Part shown: positions 1-6,560 of the stretch, one piece after another
How the letters are laid out: each line of letters starts with the position of its first letter
How positions within the stretch are numbered: the stretch's first letter is position 1
Assembly: GCA_023399295.1 (NCBI GenBank)
Contig: JAEWQF010000080.1
Coordinates: 1-14,399 of the forward strand
Length of the DNA: 14,399 bases
Reading direction: 5' to 3'
Source of the DNA: Bacteroidota bacterium
GTDB taxonomy: Bacteria > Bacteroidota > Bacteroidia > Bacteroidales > Dysgonomonadaceae
Notes under the pieces: generated by a model
The model's database searches: none
What the model was told of the DNA's origin: nothing
Seen by the model: only the letters and a program-made list of their open reading frames with translations
Translations under genes and position numbers: made by a program

Positions 1-271
1 TGATGGTGATGTGGTGCTCCTTTGCCAGCGCAAGCATGTCGGGCGTGACCCGTTTTCCACGTGCAAAGATGATACAGGTGATATTGGACATCTCGGCCGT
101 ACGCAATACCTGTATGGTGCAGAGCCCTGTAATCAGGACTGTGTTTTCCATTCGGTATCGCAGTACATCACTCATCAGGTCTGAAGCAAACGCTTTGGTA
201 TAGTCGCTTGAAATATGGCCATCCATGAGTATCGTGCCATTGAAGAGCAGGTTGAGTTGTTGTAAATTCAT
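1..271 (-). CDS. DRTGG-domain protein, N-terminal part (runs off left edge)
   Basis: Reading the minus strand from the ATG at 271-269 gives 90 residues with no stop, beginning MNLQQLNLLFNGT and continuing past the window edge. The stretch ASDLMSDVLRYR (residues about 28-39), followed by a hydrophobic strand (VLITGLCTIQVL), then ITCIIFARGKRVT and ALAKEHHITI, fits the DRTGG fold: a small alpha/beta domain of roughly 110 residues, found alone or next to CBS and phosphotransacetylase-like domains and often annotated as 'HPr serine kinase-like regulator'. In Bacteroidales, stand-alone DRTGG proteins often sit near NuoE/NuoF and [FeFe]-hydrogenase genes (recalled, not visible here). The biochemical role is unknown; a ligand-sensing role is only an inference. 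The start was chosen because it is the first ATG of the frame and gives the usual family N-terminus. No Shine-Dalgarno is seen. A perfect hairpin lies 30 bases upstream of the start. Confidence 0.75.
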   Translation of the reverse strand, partial: MNLQQLNLLFNGTILMDGHISSDYTKAFASDLMSDVLRYRMENTVLITGLCTIQVLRTAEMSNITCIIFARGKRVTPDMLALAKEHHITI

Positions 272-300
272 TGTGTTTCTCAAATTGCGAATTGTTTCAT

Positions 301-329
301 GCCATTCAACAGACGCTCTGTTGAATGGC
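301..329. repeat. Perfect inverted repeat (13-bp arms, 3-base loop)
   Basis: GCCATTCAACAGA (301-313) is exactly reverse-complementary to 317-329, with loop CGC at 314-316. On the minus strand it would form a strong RNA hairpin in the leader of the DRTGG gene, ending 30 bases before its ATG. Neither side is followed by a T-tract, so it is not a canonical intrinsic terminator. It could be an mRNA-stabilising or attenuating leader hairpin, an operator for a dimeric repressor, or the 3' end of a preceding small transcript. Confidence 0.85.
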
Positions 330-370
330 TGTGTGCAGGAGATGATCTGATCTCTCCCTTTATGGTTGTT

Positions 371-502
371 TTATAATAATTGATCCAGCATGACTGTTGC
401 AGAATTTTCGGATGTATGGAGAAGGAGCTTGTGGGCATCCTCAAGGTAGATCGATACAACCCGTTTTCGGGAGGCAGTTTGTGTTTCCATAAGAGTATTC
501 AT
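371..502 (-). CDS. Possible small protein of 43 residues (leader ORF?)
   Basis: An open frame on the minus strand starts at ATG 502-500 (a second in-frame ATG is at 490-488) and ends with TAA at 373-371. It encodes a 43-residue peptide starting MNTLMETQTASRKRVVSIYL and ending in MLDQLL, with a basic patch at residues 12-14 and no membrane segment. It lies downstream of a promoter-like element at 608-639 and upstream of the 301-329 hairpin and the DRTGG start, so it would sit in the DRTGG leader transcript. I recognise no family, see no ribosome binding site (rare in this phylum anyway), and an ORF of this size can easily occur by chance. It is listed only because its position between promoter and hairpin is suggestive. 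Confidence 0.2.
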   Translation of the reverse strand: MNTLMETQTASRKRVVSIYLEDAHKLLLHTSENSATVMLDQLL

Positions 503-607
503 TCATCAACAAACGAAACATCATTCAATCGAATCGACCCAGGTTACAGGGTCATCTCATCGCTACAATATCCCCATTTCCAAGGATATCAAGATCGTTT
601 CACAGGA

Positions 608-639
608 CAAATATAATCATTCCGGGATAATTGAGGAAA
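608..639 (-). promoter_or_regulatory. Bacteroidota-type promoter for the minus-strand transcript
   Basis: On the minus strand, TATATTTG (615-608) matches the phylum's -7 consensus TAnnTTTG exactly. It is preceded after a 20-base spacer by TTTC (639-636), one mismatch from the -33 element TTTG. Transcription would begin near position 600, giving the DRTGG gene a leader of about 330 bases that includes the small ORF and the hairpin. Confidence 0.5.
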
Positions 640-729
640 TTTTTCCATAATTATTTTCAATGGCGACAGTACATTGCGGATGAATGGGATGAATCAACAA
701 GAAAAGATGCTTCATAGCGAAATATTTTG

Positions 730-749
730 TACTTTTGCAGATATTTTTG
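730..749 (+). promoter_or_regulatory. Candidate lysS promoter (-7 boxes)
   Basis: Two overlapping candidates match the Bacteroidota -7 consensus TAnnTTTG: TACTTTTG at 730-737 and TATTTTTG at 742-749. No convincing TTTG -33 element lies 19-21 bases upstream of either, so the exact promoter is uncertain. Either would give lysS an untranslated leader of about 115-135 bases. Confidence 0.4.
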
Positions 750-765
750 CTTTGCTGCAGCGTAT

Positions 766-780
766 TGTGATTGCATCACA
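766..780. promoter_or_regulatory. Small dyad TGTGA-N5-TCACA in the lysS leader
   Basis: TGTGATTGCATCACA is a symmetric 6+3+6 dyad just downstream of the lysS -7-like boxes. It resembles half-sites bound by Crp/Fnr-family regulators, but the spacer is one base short of the enteric consensus and the position would be after the transcription start. It could be a repressor operator or chance. Confidence 0.25.
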
Positions 781-872
781 CTGCTCATTTGCCTGAGATG
801 GTCTATCCGGGGTTCCTTGTGAATACCTCTCCAGTCGATGGCAAACAGACCCAAACAATTGAAGATTTTCAT

Positions 873-2606
873 ATGAACAATTTAGATTTAAGCGAACAGG
901 AGATCATTCGCCGCCAAAGCCTTGAGGAGTTGCGCAAAATGGGCATTGAACCCTATCCCGCAGCGCTCTATGAGGTGAATGCCTGGTCTGAAGATATAAA
1001 GGATTCTTTCCGTGACGATGACCAACGGCGTCAGGTGTGCATCGCCGGCCGCATCATGGGACGCCGGATCATGGGCAAGGCCTCCTTCGTGGAACTGATG
1101 GATGCCAAAGGACGCATCCAGGTCTATATCACCCGCGACGACATCTGTCCCGGCGAAGACAAGGAACTCTACAACACCGTATTCAAACGACTGACTGACA
1201 TCGGTGACTTCATTGGTGTCACCGGTTATGTCTTCCGCACCAAAACCGGCGAAATCTCGATACATGCCGAAACGCTCACCATCCTCTCCAAGTCACTCAA
1301 GCCGCTTCCGGTGGTAAAAGTGAAGGATGGGGTAACCTACGACAAGTTCTCCGATCCGGAGATGCGCTATCGTCAACGTTACGTGGATCTGCTGGTGAAC
1401 GAGGATGTGAAGGATATCTTCCTGAAGAGAACCCGTATCTTCGACGCCATGCGTGCCTTCTTCAACAGGGAAGGTTACCTGGAGGTAGATACACCCGTCC
1501 TGCAGAATATCCCGGGTGGAGCAGCTGCCCGCCCCTTCACCACCCACATGAATGCGCTCGACATCGACCTCTATTTGCGCATCGCCAACGAGCTATACCT
1601 CAAACGACTAATCGTGGCCGGCTTTGAAGGAGTCTACGAATTCTCGCGCAACTTCCGCAACGAGGGGATGGACCGCACCCACAACCCCGAGTTCACGGTG
1701 ATGGAGATCTACGTGGCCTACAAGGACTACAGATGGATGATGGAATTTACCGAGCAGATGCTGGAGCAGGTGGCACTGCAGGTGCTGGGTACCACCAGGG
1801 TGAAGGTAGGAGATCATGAGATCGATTTCAAGGCACCCTATCGCCGGGTGACCATGATCGATGCCATCCGCGAACATACCGGCATCGACATCAGCGGCAT
1901 GGATGAGACCCAGCTGCGGGCTGTATGTCGTGAGCTGGGCGTGGAGGAAGACCAGACCATGGGCAAGGGGAAGCTGATCGACGAGATCTTCGGTGAAAAG
2001 GCGGAAGGCAATTACATCCAGCCCACCTTTGTCATCGACTACCCCATTGAGATGTCACCACTTTGCAAGCGGCACCGCAACAATCCGGAGCTGACCGAAC
2101 GCTTCGAGCTGATGGTGAACGGTAAGGAGCTGGCCAACGCCTACTCCGAGTTGAACGACCCAATCGACCAGCGACAGCGTTTTGAAGAGCAGTTGCGTCT
2201 CTCCGAAAAGGGCGATGACGAGGCGATGTTCATTGACCAGGATTTCCTGCGTGCCCTGGAGTATGGGATGCCACCCACCTCCGGCATGGGTATTGGCATG
2301 GATCGACTCACCATGCTGCTCACCGGCCAGACCTCCATCCAGGAGGTGCTGCTCTTCCCGATGATGCGCCCCGAGAAAACGGTCAAGAAGGATGCCCTCT
2401 CACGATATGGTGAAGCCGGTATTCCCGAAGAGTGGGCTGCCCTGCTACAAAAAGCGGGTTACCTGCTGGTAAAGAGCCTTGGTGAGGTCAACCCAAACAA
2501 GTTGCACCAGGAGATTTGCGGGATGAACAAGAAGTTCAAGATGGAACTGAACAATCCCACCCCCGAGGAGGTTAAAACATGGACAGAACGTGCCGCGTTG
2601 CTATAA
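873..2606 (+). CDS. lysS: Lysyl-tRNA synthetase, class II
   Basis: A 577-residue cytoplasmic enzyme that charges tRNA-Lys with lysine using ATP. Order of domains: N-terminal helix, OB-fold anticodon-binding domain (about residues 55-140), then the class II catalytic core. Motif 1 covers about 190-215 (FNREGYLEVDTPVLQ), motif 2 is FRNEGMDRTHNPEF (261-274) and motif 3 is GMGIGMDRLTMLL (471-483). The core ends near residue 500, where E. coli LysRS stops; about 75 extra residues follow (RYGEAGIPEEWAALLQKAGY and on), rich in helix and helix-hairpin-helix-like, as I recall for Bacteroides LysRS. The frame is open upstream to an ATG at 771, but those 34 residues match no LysRS N-terminus and fall in the leader, so ATG 873 is chosen. 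First gene of lysS-gpsA-pgi; gpsA follows after 27 bases. Confidence 0.97.
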   Translation: MNNLDLSEQEIIRRQSLEELRKMGIEPYPAALYEVNAWSEDIKDSFRDDDQRRQVCIAGRIMGRRIMGKASFVELMDAKGRIQVYITRDDICPGEDKELYNTVFKRLTDIGDFIGVTGYVFRTKTGEISIHAETLTILSKSLKPLPVVKVKDGVTYDKFSDPEMRYRQRYVDLLVNEDVKDIFLKRTRIFDAMRAFFNREGYLEVDTPVLQNIPGGAAARPFTTHMNALDIDLYLRIANELYLKRLIVAGFEGVYEFSRNFRNEGMDRTHNPEFTVMEIYVAYKDYRWMMEFTEQMLEQVALQVLGTTRVKVGDHEIDFKAPYRRVTMIDAIREHTGIDISGMDETQLRAVCRELGVEEDQTMGKGKLIDEIFGEKAEGNYIQPTFVIDYPIEMSPLCKRHRNNPELTERFELMVNGKELANAYSELNDPIDQRQRFEEQLRLSEKGDDEAMFIDQDFLRALEYGMPPTSGMGIGMDRLTMLLTGQTSIQEVLLFPMMRPEKTVKKDALSRYGEAGIPEEWAALLQKAGYLLVKSLGEVNPNKLHQEICGMNKKFKMELNNPTPEEVKTWTERAALL

Positions 2607-2633
2607 CGGCTTGAACATCTGAAACGATACGAG

Positions 2634-3629
2634 ATGGACTCAATCGGCAAAATCTGTATCTTAGGCGGCGGAACCTGGGGAACGGCACTCGCAAAAATGG
2701 TGTTGATGAACCAAAAGCAGATGAATTGGTTCATCCGCCGCAACGACCAGATCGAAGGATTCTACAAGCTGGGACACAATCCCTCCTACCTGACAAATGT
2801 GAAGTTCAATTTGGCACAGATCACCTTTTACTCCAACATCGAGAAGGCGATCAGGGACTCCGACACACTCATCGTGGCGATCCCTTCCCCCTATGTGAAG
2901 CAATATTTCCGGCGCATCTGGGACAGCAGCTTCCGTGGCAAGTTTGTGGTCTCCGCCCTGAAGGGGATCATTCCCAACGACAACATGGTGATGAGCGAGT
3001 ACCTGGCATCCAACTTCAAGATTCCATTCGAAAACATTGGCGTTCTGTCGGGTCCCTGTCACGCCGAAGAGGTGGCTCTCGAGCGCCTCTCCTTCCTGAC
3101 AGTGGCCAGCAAAGATCAGAGCAAGGCACAGCTGCTCTCCGATGCGATCAACTCGCGGATTCTGAAGACGCGCATCTCGGACGATGTGGTGGGCATCGAG
3201 CTGGCTGCGGTGCTGAAGAACATATACGCCATTGCGGCAGGTATCTGTCAGGGTTTGCTCTACGGCGACAACTTCCAGGCGGTGCTGATGAGCAACTGCG
3301 CCAAGGAGATGTCCCGCTTCCTCAACGGGGTGCTCCCCATGGAACGTTGCATCGCCGAACAACATTACCTGGGCGACATGCTGGTTACCGGCTACTCACA
3401 GTTCAGCCGCAACCGCACCCTCGGCGCCATGATTGGCAAGGGTTACTCGGTGAAGAGTGCCCAACTGGAGATGGAGATGATTGCCGAAGGATACTATGGA
3501 GCCAGGTGCATCCACGAAATGAACAACCACTTTAAGGTTAAGATCCCCATCGCACAAACGGTCTACCAGATCCTCTACGAGAAGCGGCCACCTCAGGAAG
3601 CAATCCGCAACCTGATCGACTACTTTTAG
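2634..3629 (+). CDS. gpsA: NAD(P)-dependent glycerol-3-phosphate dehydrogenase
   Basis: A 331-residue cytoplasmic enzyme that reduces dihydroxyacetone phosphate to sn-glycerol-3-phosphate, the backbone for phospholipids. Visible features: Rossmann dinucleotide loop GGGTWG (11-16); VAIPSPYV (81-88); ALKGI with K110; GPCHAEEV (140-147), the family's GPx(F/H)AxE signature; catalytic lysine K195 in AAVLKNIYAIAAG; GDN (211-213); and the substrate-binding stretch GYSQFSRNRTLG (253-264). Length is normal for the family. It sits 27 bases after lysS and 57 bases before pgi, same strand, with no terminator between, so it is probably co-transcribed. The start at ATG 2634 places the nucleotide loop at the expected distance from the N-terminus; there is no Shine-Dalgarno. 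Confidence 0.96.
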   Translation: MDSIGKICILGGGTWGTALAKMVLMNQKQMNWFIRRNDQIEGFYKLGHNPSYLTNVKFNLAQITFYSNIEKAIRDSDTLIVAIPSPYVKQYFRRIWDSSFRGKFVVSALKGIIPNDNMVMSEYLASNFKIPFENIGVLSGPCHAEEVALERLSFLTVASKDQSKAQLLSDAINSRILKTRISDDVVGIELAAVLKNIYAIAAGICQGLLYGDNFQAVLMSNCAKEMSRFLNGVLPMERCIAEQHYLGDMLVTGYSQFSRNRTLGAMIGKGYSVKSAQLEMEMIAEGYYGARCIHEMNNHFKVKIPIAQTVYQILYEKRPPQEAIRNLIDYF

Positions 3630-3686
3630 TGTTCTCTGCCACATGCATACCGACCCAAAACATAAACAATAGAAAAAAAACCGACA

Positions 3687-5036
3687 ATGGATCACATTCA
3701 ATTACACATCAAGGATGTAGCAACATTTCTTCCGGAGGAAGAGATCCTGAAACAGGCGCCCCAGGCAGTAGCCTGCAACCAGGCACTACACGACGGCTCC
3801 CGTGCCGGAAACGATTTCCTGGGATGGGTCGCACTCCCATCATCCATCACCGATGAAAACATGCGTGAGATTGAGGATGCGGCTACCCTACTGCGCACCT
3901 GTTGCGAAGCAGTGGTGGTGGTAGGCATCGGCGGCAGTTATCTGGGTGCCCGGGCGGTGATCGATGCCCTCTCCGACTCGTTCGACTGGCTTCAGGATCC
4001 CGGGAAGAGAAGAGATCCGGTGATACTTTATGCCGGCAACAACATCAGCGAGGATTACCTCTATGAGATGATGCGTTTTCTGGATGACAAACAGTTTGGA
4101 CTGATCAATATCTCCAAATCGGGCACCACTACAGAGCCGGCACTCGCCTTCAGGTTGCTGAAAGACCTTCTGGAGAACAAGGTGGGCAAGGAGGAAGCAA
4201 GAAAACGAATCGTTGCTATTACCGACGCTGCCCGCGGTGCACTACGCACCCTGGCCGACAGTGAGGCATACAAGACCTTTGTGATCCCCGACAACGTGGG
4301 AGGCCGTTACTCGGTACTCACACCGGTGGGACTGTTGCCCATTGCGGTAGCAGGCATCAACATCCGCAAGCTGGTGGAGGGTGCCCGTGAGATCGAGAAG
4401 GGGTCGGCAGCGTCCACATCGTTCGATTACAACCTGCCTGCCATCTACGCAGTGATCCGCAACGAGCTCTATAAAAGGGGTAAGAAGATTGAGATCCTTG
4501 TCAATTACCACCCCAAACTCCACTTCCTGGCAGAATGGTGGAAACAACTCTATGGTGAGAGCGAAGGCAAGGAGCATCTGGGCATCTTCCCCGCAGCTGT
4601 CGACTTCACCACCGACCTGCACTCCATGGGTCAGTGGATCCAGGAGGGTGAACGCTCCATCTTCGAGACAGTGCTCACCATCCGTCAACCGAATCAAAAA
4701 GTAGAGATCCCACTCGACACCAGAGACCTCGACGGCCTCAACTACCTGGCAGGAAAACGGGTGGATGAGGTGAACAAGATGGCTGAGCTGGGCACCCGCA
4801 TTGCCCACGTGGACGGTGGCGTGCCCAACCTGCTGATCGAACTGCCGGAGCTGAACGAGAAATACATCGGACAGCTGATCTACTTCTTCGAGAAGGCATG
4901 TGGCATCAGCGGCTATCTGCTGGGCATCAACCCCTTCGACCAGCCCGGCGTGGAGGCTTACAAGAAGAACATGTTCGCACTGCTCGAGAAACCGGGCTTC
5001 GAGGAAGCAACACGCGCGATCAAAGCCAGATTGTGA
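3687..5036 (+). CDS. pgi: Glucose-6-phosphate isomerase (short bacterial form)
   Basis: A 449-residue cytoplasmic glycolytic enzyme interconverting glucose-6-phosphate and fructose-6-phosphate. Two SIS-type sugar-isomerase lobes are visible: GIGGSYLGARA (80-90) and ISKSGTTTEP (142-151) bind the phosphate, GGRYSVLTPVGLLP (205-218) is a PGI family signature, E291 in YGESEGK is the expected catalytic base, and H312 lies in DLHSMGQ. The C-terminal PGVEAYKKNMF carries the conserved catalytic lysine. The length matches the compact Bacillus/Bacteroides type rather than the 550-residue enteric type. Last gene of the lysS-gpsA-pgi unit; a clear intrinsic terminator starts 19 bases after its stop. It supplies fructose-6-phosphate, the precursor of amino sugars. 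Confidence 0.97.
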   Translation: MDHIQLHIKDVATFLPEEEILKQAPQAVACNQALHDGSRAGNDFLGWVALPSSITDENMREIEDAATLLRTCCEAVVVVGIGGSYLGARAVIDALSDSFDWLQDPGKRRDPVILYAGNNISEDYLYEMMRFLDDKQFGLINISKSGTTTEPALAFRLLKDLLENKVGKEEARKRIVAITDAARGALRTLADSEAYKTFVIPDNVGGRYSVLTPVGLLPIAVAGINIRKLVEGAREIEKGSAASTSFDYNLPAIYAVIRNELYKRGKKIEILVNYHPKLHFLAEWWKQLYGESEGKEHLGIFPAAVDFTTDLHSMGQWIQEGERSIFETVLTIRQPNQKVEIPLDTRDLDGLNYLAGKRVDEVNKMAELGTRIAHVDGGVPNLLIELPELNEKYIGQLIYFFEKACGISGYLLGINPFDQPGVEAYKKNMFALLEKPGFEEATRAIKARL

Positions 5037-5054
5037 TGAAACAATGAACCCATG

Positions 5055-5096
5055 AAACCGCCCGGCTGCCTCAAAACAGCCTCGCGGTTTTTTTTT
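5055..5096 (+). terminator. Rho-independent terminator after pgi
   Basis: An outer stem AAACCGC (5055-5061) pairs with GCGGTTT (5084-5090). After a symmetric 2x2 internal loop, an inner stem GGCTG (5064-5068) pairs with CAGCC (5077-5081) around the loop CCTCAAAA. A run of nine T follows from 5088. This is a textbook intrinsic terminator in the plus direction, ending the lysS-gpsA-pgi transcript. The next gene's ATG is only ten bases beyond the T-tract. Confidence 0.9.
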
Positions 5097-5106
5097 ATTG
5101 AGAAGC

Positions 5107-5847
5107 ATGAAAGAAACAGTGATTGACTATTTGCAACGCAACAACCTGAAACAGTTCGACCTGAAAGCAGTACTCTTCGACATGGATGGTGTTTTGTACG
5201 ACTCCATGCCGGCACACGACCAGTCGTGGCAAGAGACAATGAATGAAGAGGGACTCCCCTTCCAGCGGGGTGAGTTCTATCTGCATGAGGGCAGAATCGG
5301 GAAGGCTACCATCGATATCATTTTTCAACGGAACCTGCAACGGGATGCAACCGAGGAGGAGGCAGAGCGTATCTATGCCCGCAAAACGGAGTTGTTTGGG
5401 TTATACAACAGTGGGGATACCATGCCAGGCGCAAGGGAGGTGCTGGACTTTGTAAAGGAGATGAATCTCACACCGGTACTGGTGACCGGCTCGGGGCAAC
5501 CCTCCCTGTTGAGTTGTCTCGATCACCACTTCCCCGACACCTTCACCCCCGACACCATGGTCACCGCCTTCGACGTGGTGCATGGCAAACCTCACCCGGA
5601 GCCATTTTTAATGGGGTTGCAGAAGGGGGGGCATCTGATGCCCAACCAGGCCATCGTGATCGAGAATGCTCCTTTGGGCATCGAAGCGGCAGTGGGAGCC
5701 GGCATCTTTACCATCGCCGTAAATACGGGGCCACTGCCCGATGCACTGCTGCTTGATGCGGGCGCTTCGCTTGTTTTCGACTCAATGGGTGCCCTGTTTG
5801 AAGCAATGCCGGAGATGTTGAAGCACTTGCGGAACAGCCGCGTTTAA
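5107..5847 (+). CDS. HAD-family hydrolase, beta-phosphoglucomutase/phosphatase-like
   Basis: A 246-residue HAD-superfamily protein with an alpha-helical cap. Motif I is DMDGVLYDS (25-33, nucleophile D25 and acid/base D27), motif II is VTGSG (126-130), motif III contains K161 in HGKPHPEPF and motif IV is VIENAPLGIEAA (184-195, metal-binding E186). The cap lies between motifs I and II (about 34-105), as in beta-phosphoglucomutase and small sugar-phosphate phosphatases; the HGKPxPxPF signature is typical of that subclass. The substrate cannot be told from sequence; a sugar phosphate is the reasonable guess given pgi next door. ATG 5107 is preferred over an in-frame TTG at 5098, which lies against the T-tract of the preceding terminator. 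No promoter fits between the terminator and the start. Confidence 0.88.
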   Translation: MKETVIDYLQRNNLKQFDLKAVLFDMDGVLYDSMPAHDQSWQETMNEEGLPFQRGEFYLHEGRIGKATIDIIFQRNLQRDATEEEAERIYARKTELFGLYNSGDTMPGAREVLDFVKEMNLTPVLVTGSGQPSLLSCLDHHFPDTFTPDTMVTAFDVVHGKPHPEPFLMGLQKGGHLMPNQAIVIENAPLGIEAAVGAGIFTIAVNTGPLPDALLLDAGASLVFDSMGALFEAMPEMLKHLRNSRV

Positions 5848-5882
5848 TGCGGTACAATCGTTTTATATTACATCATTCCCAA

Positions 5883-5900
5883 TATATTTGTTTATTTTTG
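5883..5900 (+). promoter_or_regulatory. Candidate promoter of the def-like/nadE operon
   Basis: Two -7 boxes match TAnnTTTG: TATATTTG (5883-5890) and TATTTTTG (5893-5900). A T-rich stretch (TTTT at 5861-5864) lies 18 bases upstream of the first box as a weak -33. The region between the HAD stop and the next ATG is 74 bases and strongly AT-rich, and transcription from the second box would leave a leader of only about 15 bases. Confidence 0.45.
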
Positions 5901-5921
5901 TAATAAAAGCATCCAGGCGGA

Positions 5922-6560
5922 ATGAAACAGAAATACATCATCCTACTCATCCTGCTCGCACTGCAGGTTACAGTGAGTTATTCACAACGTACACCCACTT
6001 TCACCGAGAGAGAGCTGGAGATAATCCGCCATGGAACGGAAGATCGTACGTTCCGCATTCTTCAGACAACCGACCATGTGGATTCGCTGATGCTGCGGAT
6101 CTCCTCCACCGATATTGCGGAACCCGATTCAATTGCGGGAGATGAGCACCTGCAGTTACTCATCAAACGCCTGCAGATCACAATGGAACAGGCCGGCGGA
6201 GTGGGCATAGCTGCTCCCCAGGTGGGCGTACTGAAGAATCTGTTCCTGTTCATCCGGGTAGACCTTCCCGGGGAACCGCTGCAGGTAGTCATCAACCCCC
6301 GGTTGGTGGCCCACGCGGCGGAAACAATCTGTTTTGAACGCGACGGATGTCTCTCTATTCCTGATGTAAGCGGCAACTCGATACGATACCCATGGATTGA
6401 AGTGGAATATTGGGATGAAAAAGGTGTTTTCCATCGGGAACGCCTGGTAGGTTATCAAAGAAGCAACAACTTTGCGGCAGTGATATTTCAGCATGAAATG
6501 GATCATCTGCAAGGAATCCTGTTTACGGATAAACTTTGTCTTTTGGAGGAAGCGATATGA
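5922..6560 (+). CDS. Peptide deformylase homologue with signal peptide
   Basis: A 212-residue protein carrying all three deformylase motifs: GVGIAAPQVG (93-102), DGCLS (141-145, usually EGCLS, so E to D) and QHEMDH (190-195). C143, H191 and H195 are the expected metal ligands and E192 the catalytic glutamate, so the site looks intact. Unlike housekeeping deformylase, it begins with an apparent signal peptide: MKQK, about 12 hydrophobic residues (IILLILLALQVTV), then SYSQ, a likely cleavage region near residues 20-22. No lipobox cysteine is present. About 65 residues separate the signal from motif 1, also longer than usual. It is therefore probably a periplasmic or secreted metalloenzyme that removes formyl or a similar group from peptides; the real substrate is unknown. 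It overlaps nadE by ATGA and has its own AT-rich upstream region. A cytoplasmic, membrane-anchored form is the alternative. Confidence 0.88.
   Translation: MKQKYIILLILLALQVTVSYSQRTPTFTERELEIIRHGTEDRTFRILQTTDHVDSLMLRISSTDIAEPDSIAGDEHLQLLIKRLQITMEQAGGVGIAAPQVGVLKNLFLFIRVDLPGEPLQVVINPRLVAHAAETICFERDGCLSIPDVSGNSIRYPWIEVEYWDEKGVFHRERLVGYQRSNNFAAVIFQHEMDHLQGILFTDKLCLLEEAI
6545..6550 (+). promoter_or_regulatory. Strong Shine-Dalgarno for nadE inside the def-like gene
   Basis: GGAGGA lies six bases before the ATG at 6557. Such a sequence is rare upstream of genes in this window. It decides the nadE start in favour of 6557 over the upstream in-frame ATG at 6536 and, with the ATGA overlap, points to translational coupling. 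Confidence 0.7.

Larger units (their letters stand above)
272..872. other. Divergent intergenic/control region between the DRTGG gene and lysS
   Basis: About 600 bases with no convincing large gene on either strand. From left to right it holds a perfect 13-bp-stem inverted repeat (301-329), a possible 43-codon minus-strand small ORF (371-502), a minus-strand promoter-like element (608-639), plus-strand -7-like boxes (730-749) and a small dyad (766-780). Base composition is more AT-rich than the flanking genes, especially 605-760. The plus-strand open frame 380-616 and minus-strand open frame 657-872 resemble no family I know and overlap the control elements, so I treat them as chance. Confidence 0.6.

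Noticed and set aside
568..589. Short inverted repeat ATATCC/GGATAT with a ten-base loop
   Set aside because: Only six pairs and a long AT-rich loop; expected by chance in a region of this composition.
380..616. Plus-strand open frame of 78 codons in the divergent region
   Set aside because: No recognisable family, unusual composition, and it overlaps the minus-strand promoter element and small ORF; most likely chance.
657..872. Minus-strand open frame of 71 codons upstream of lysS
   Set aside because: It lies exactly over the lysS leader and -7 boxes and resembles no known protein.
771..872. In-frame 34-residue N-terminal extension of LysS from ATG 771
   Set aside because: The added residues do not match LysRS N-termini and overlap the TGTGA dyad; ATG 873 gives the usual family start.
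2726..3535. Long plus-strand open frame (269 codons) inside gpsA
   Set aside because: It is a shadow in another frame of the clearly conserved gpsA gene, with low-complexity His/Arg/Gln-rich content.
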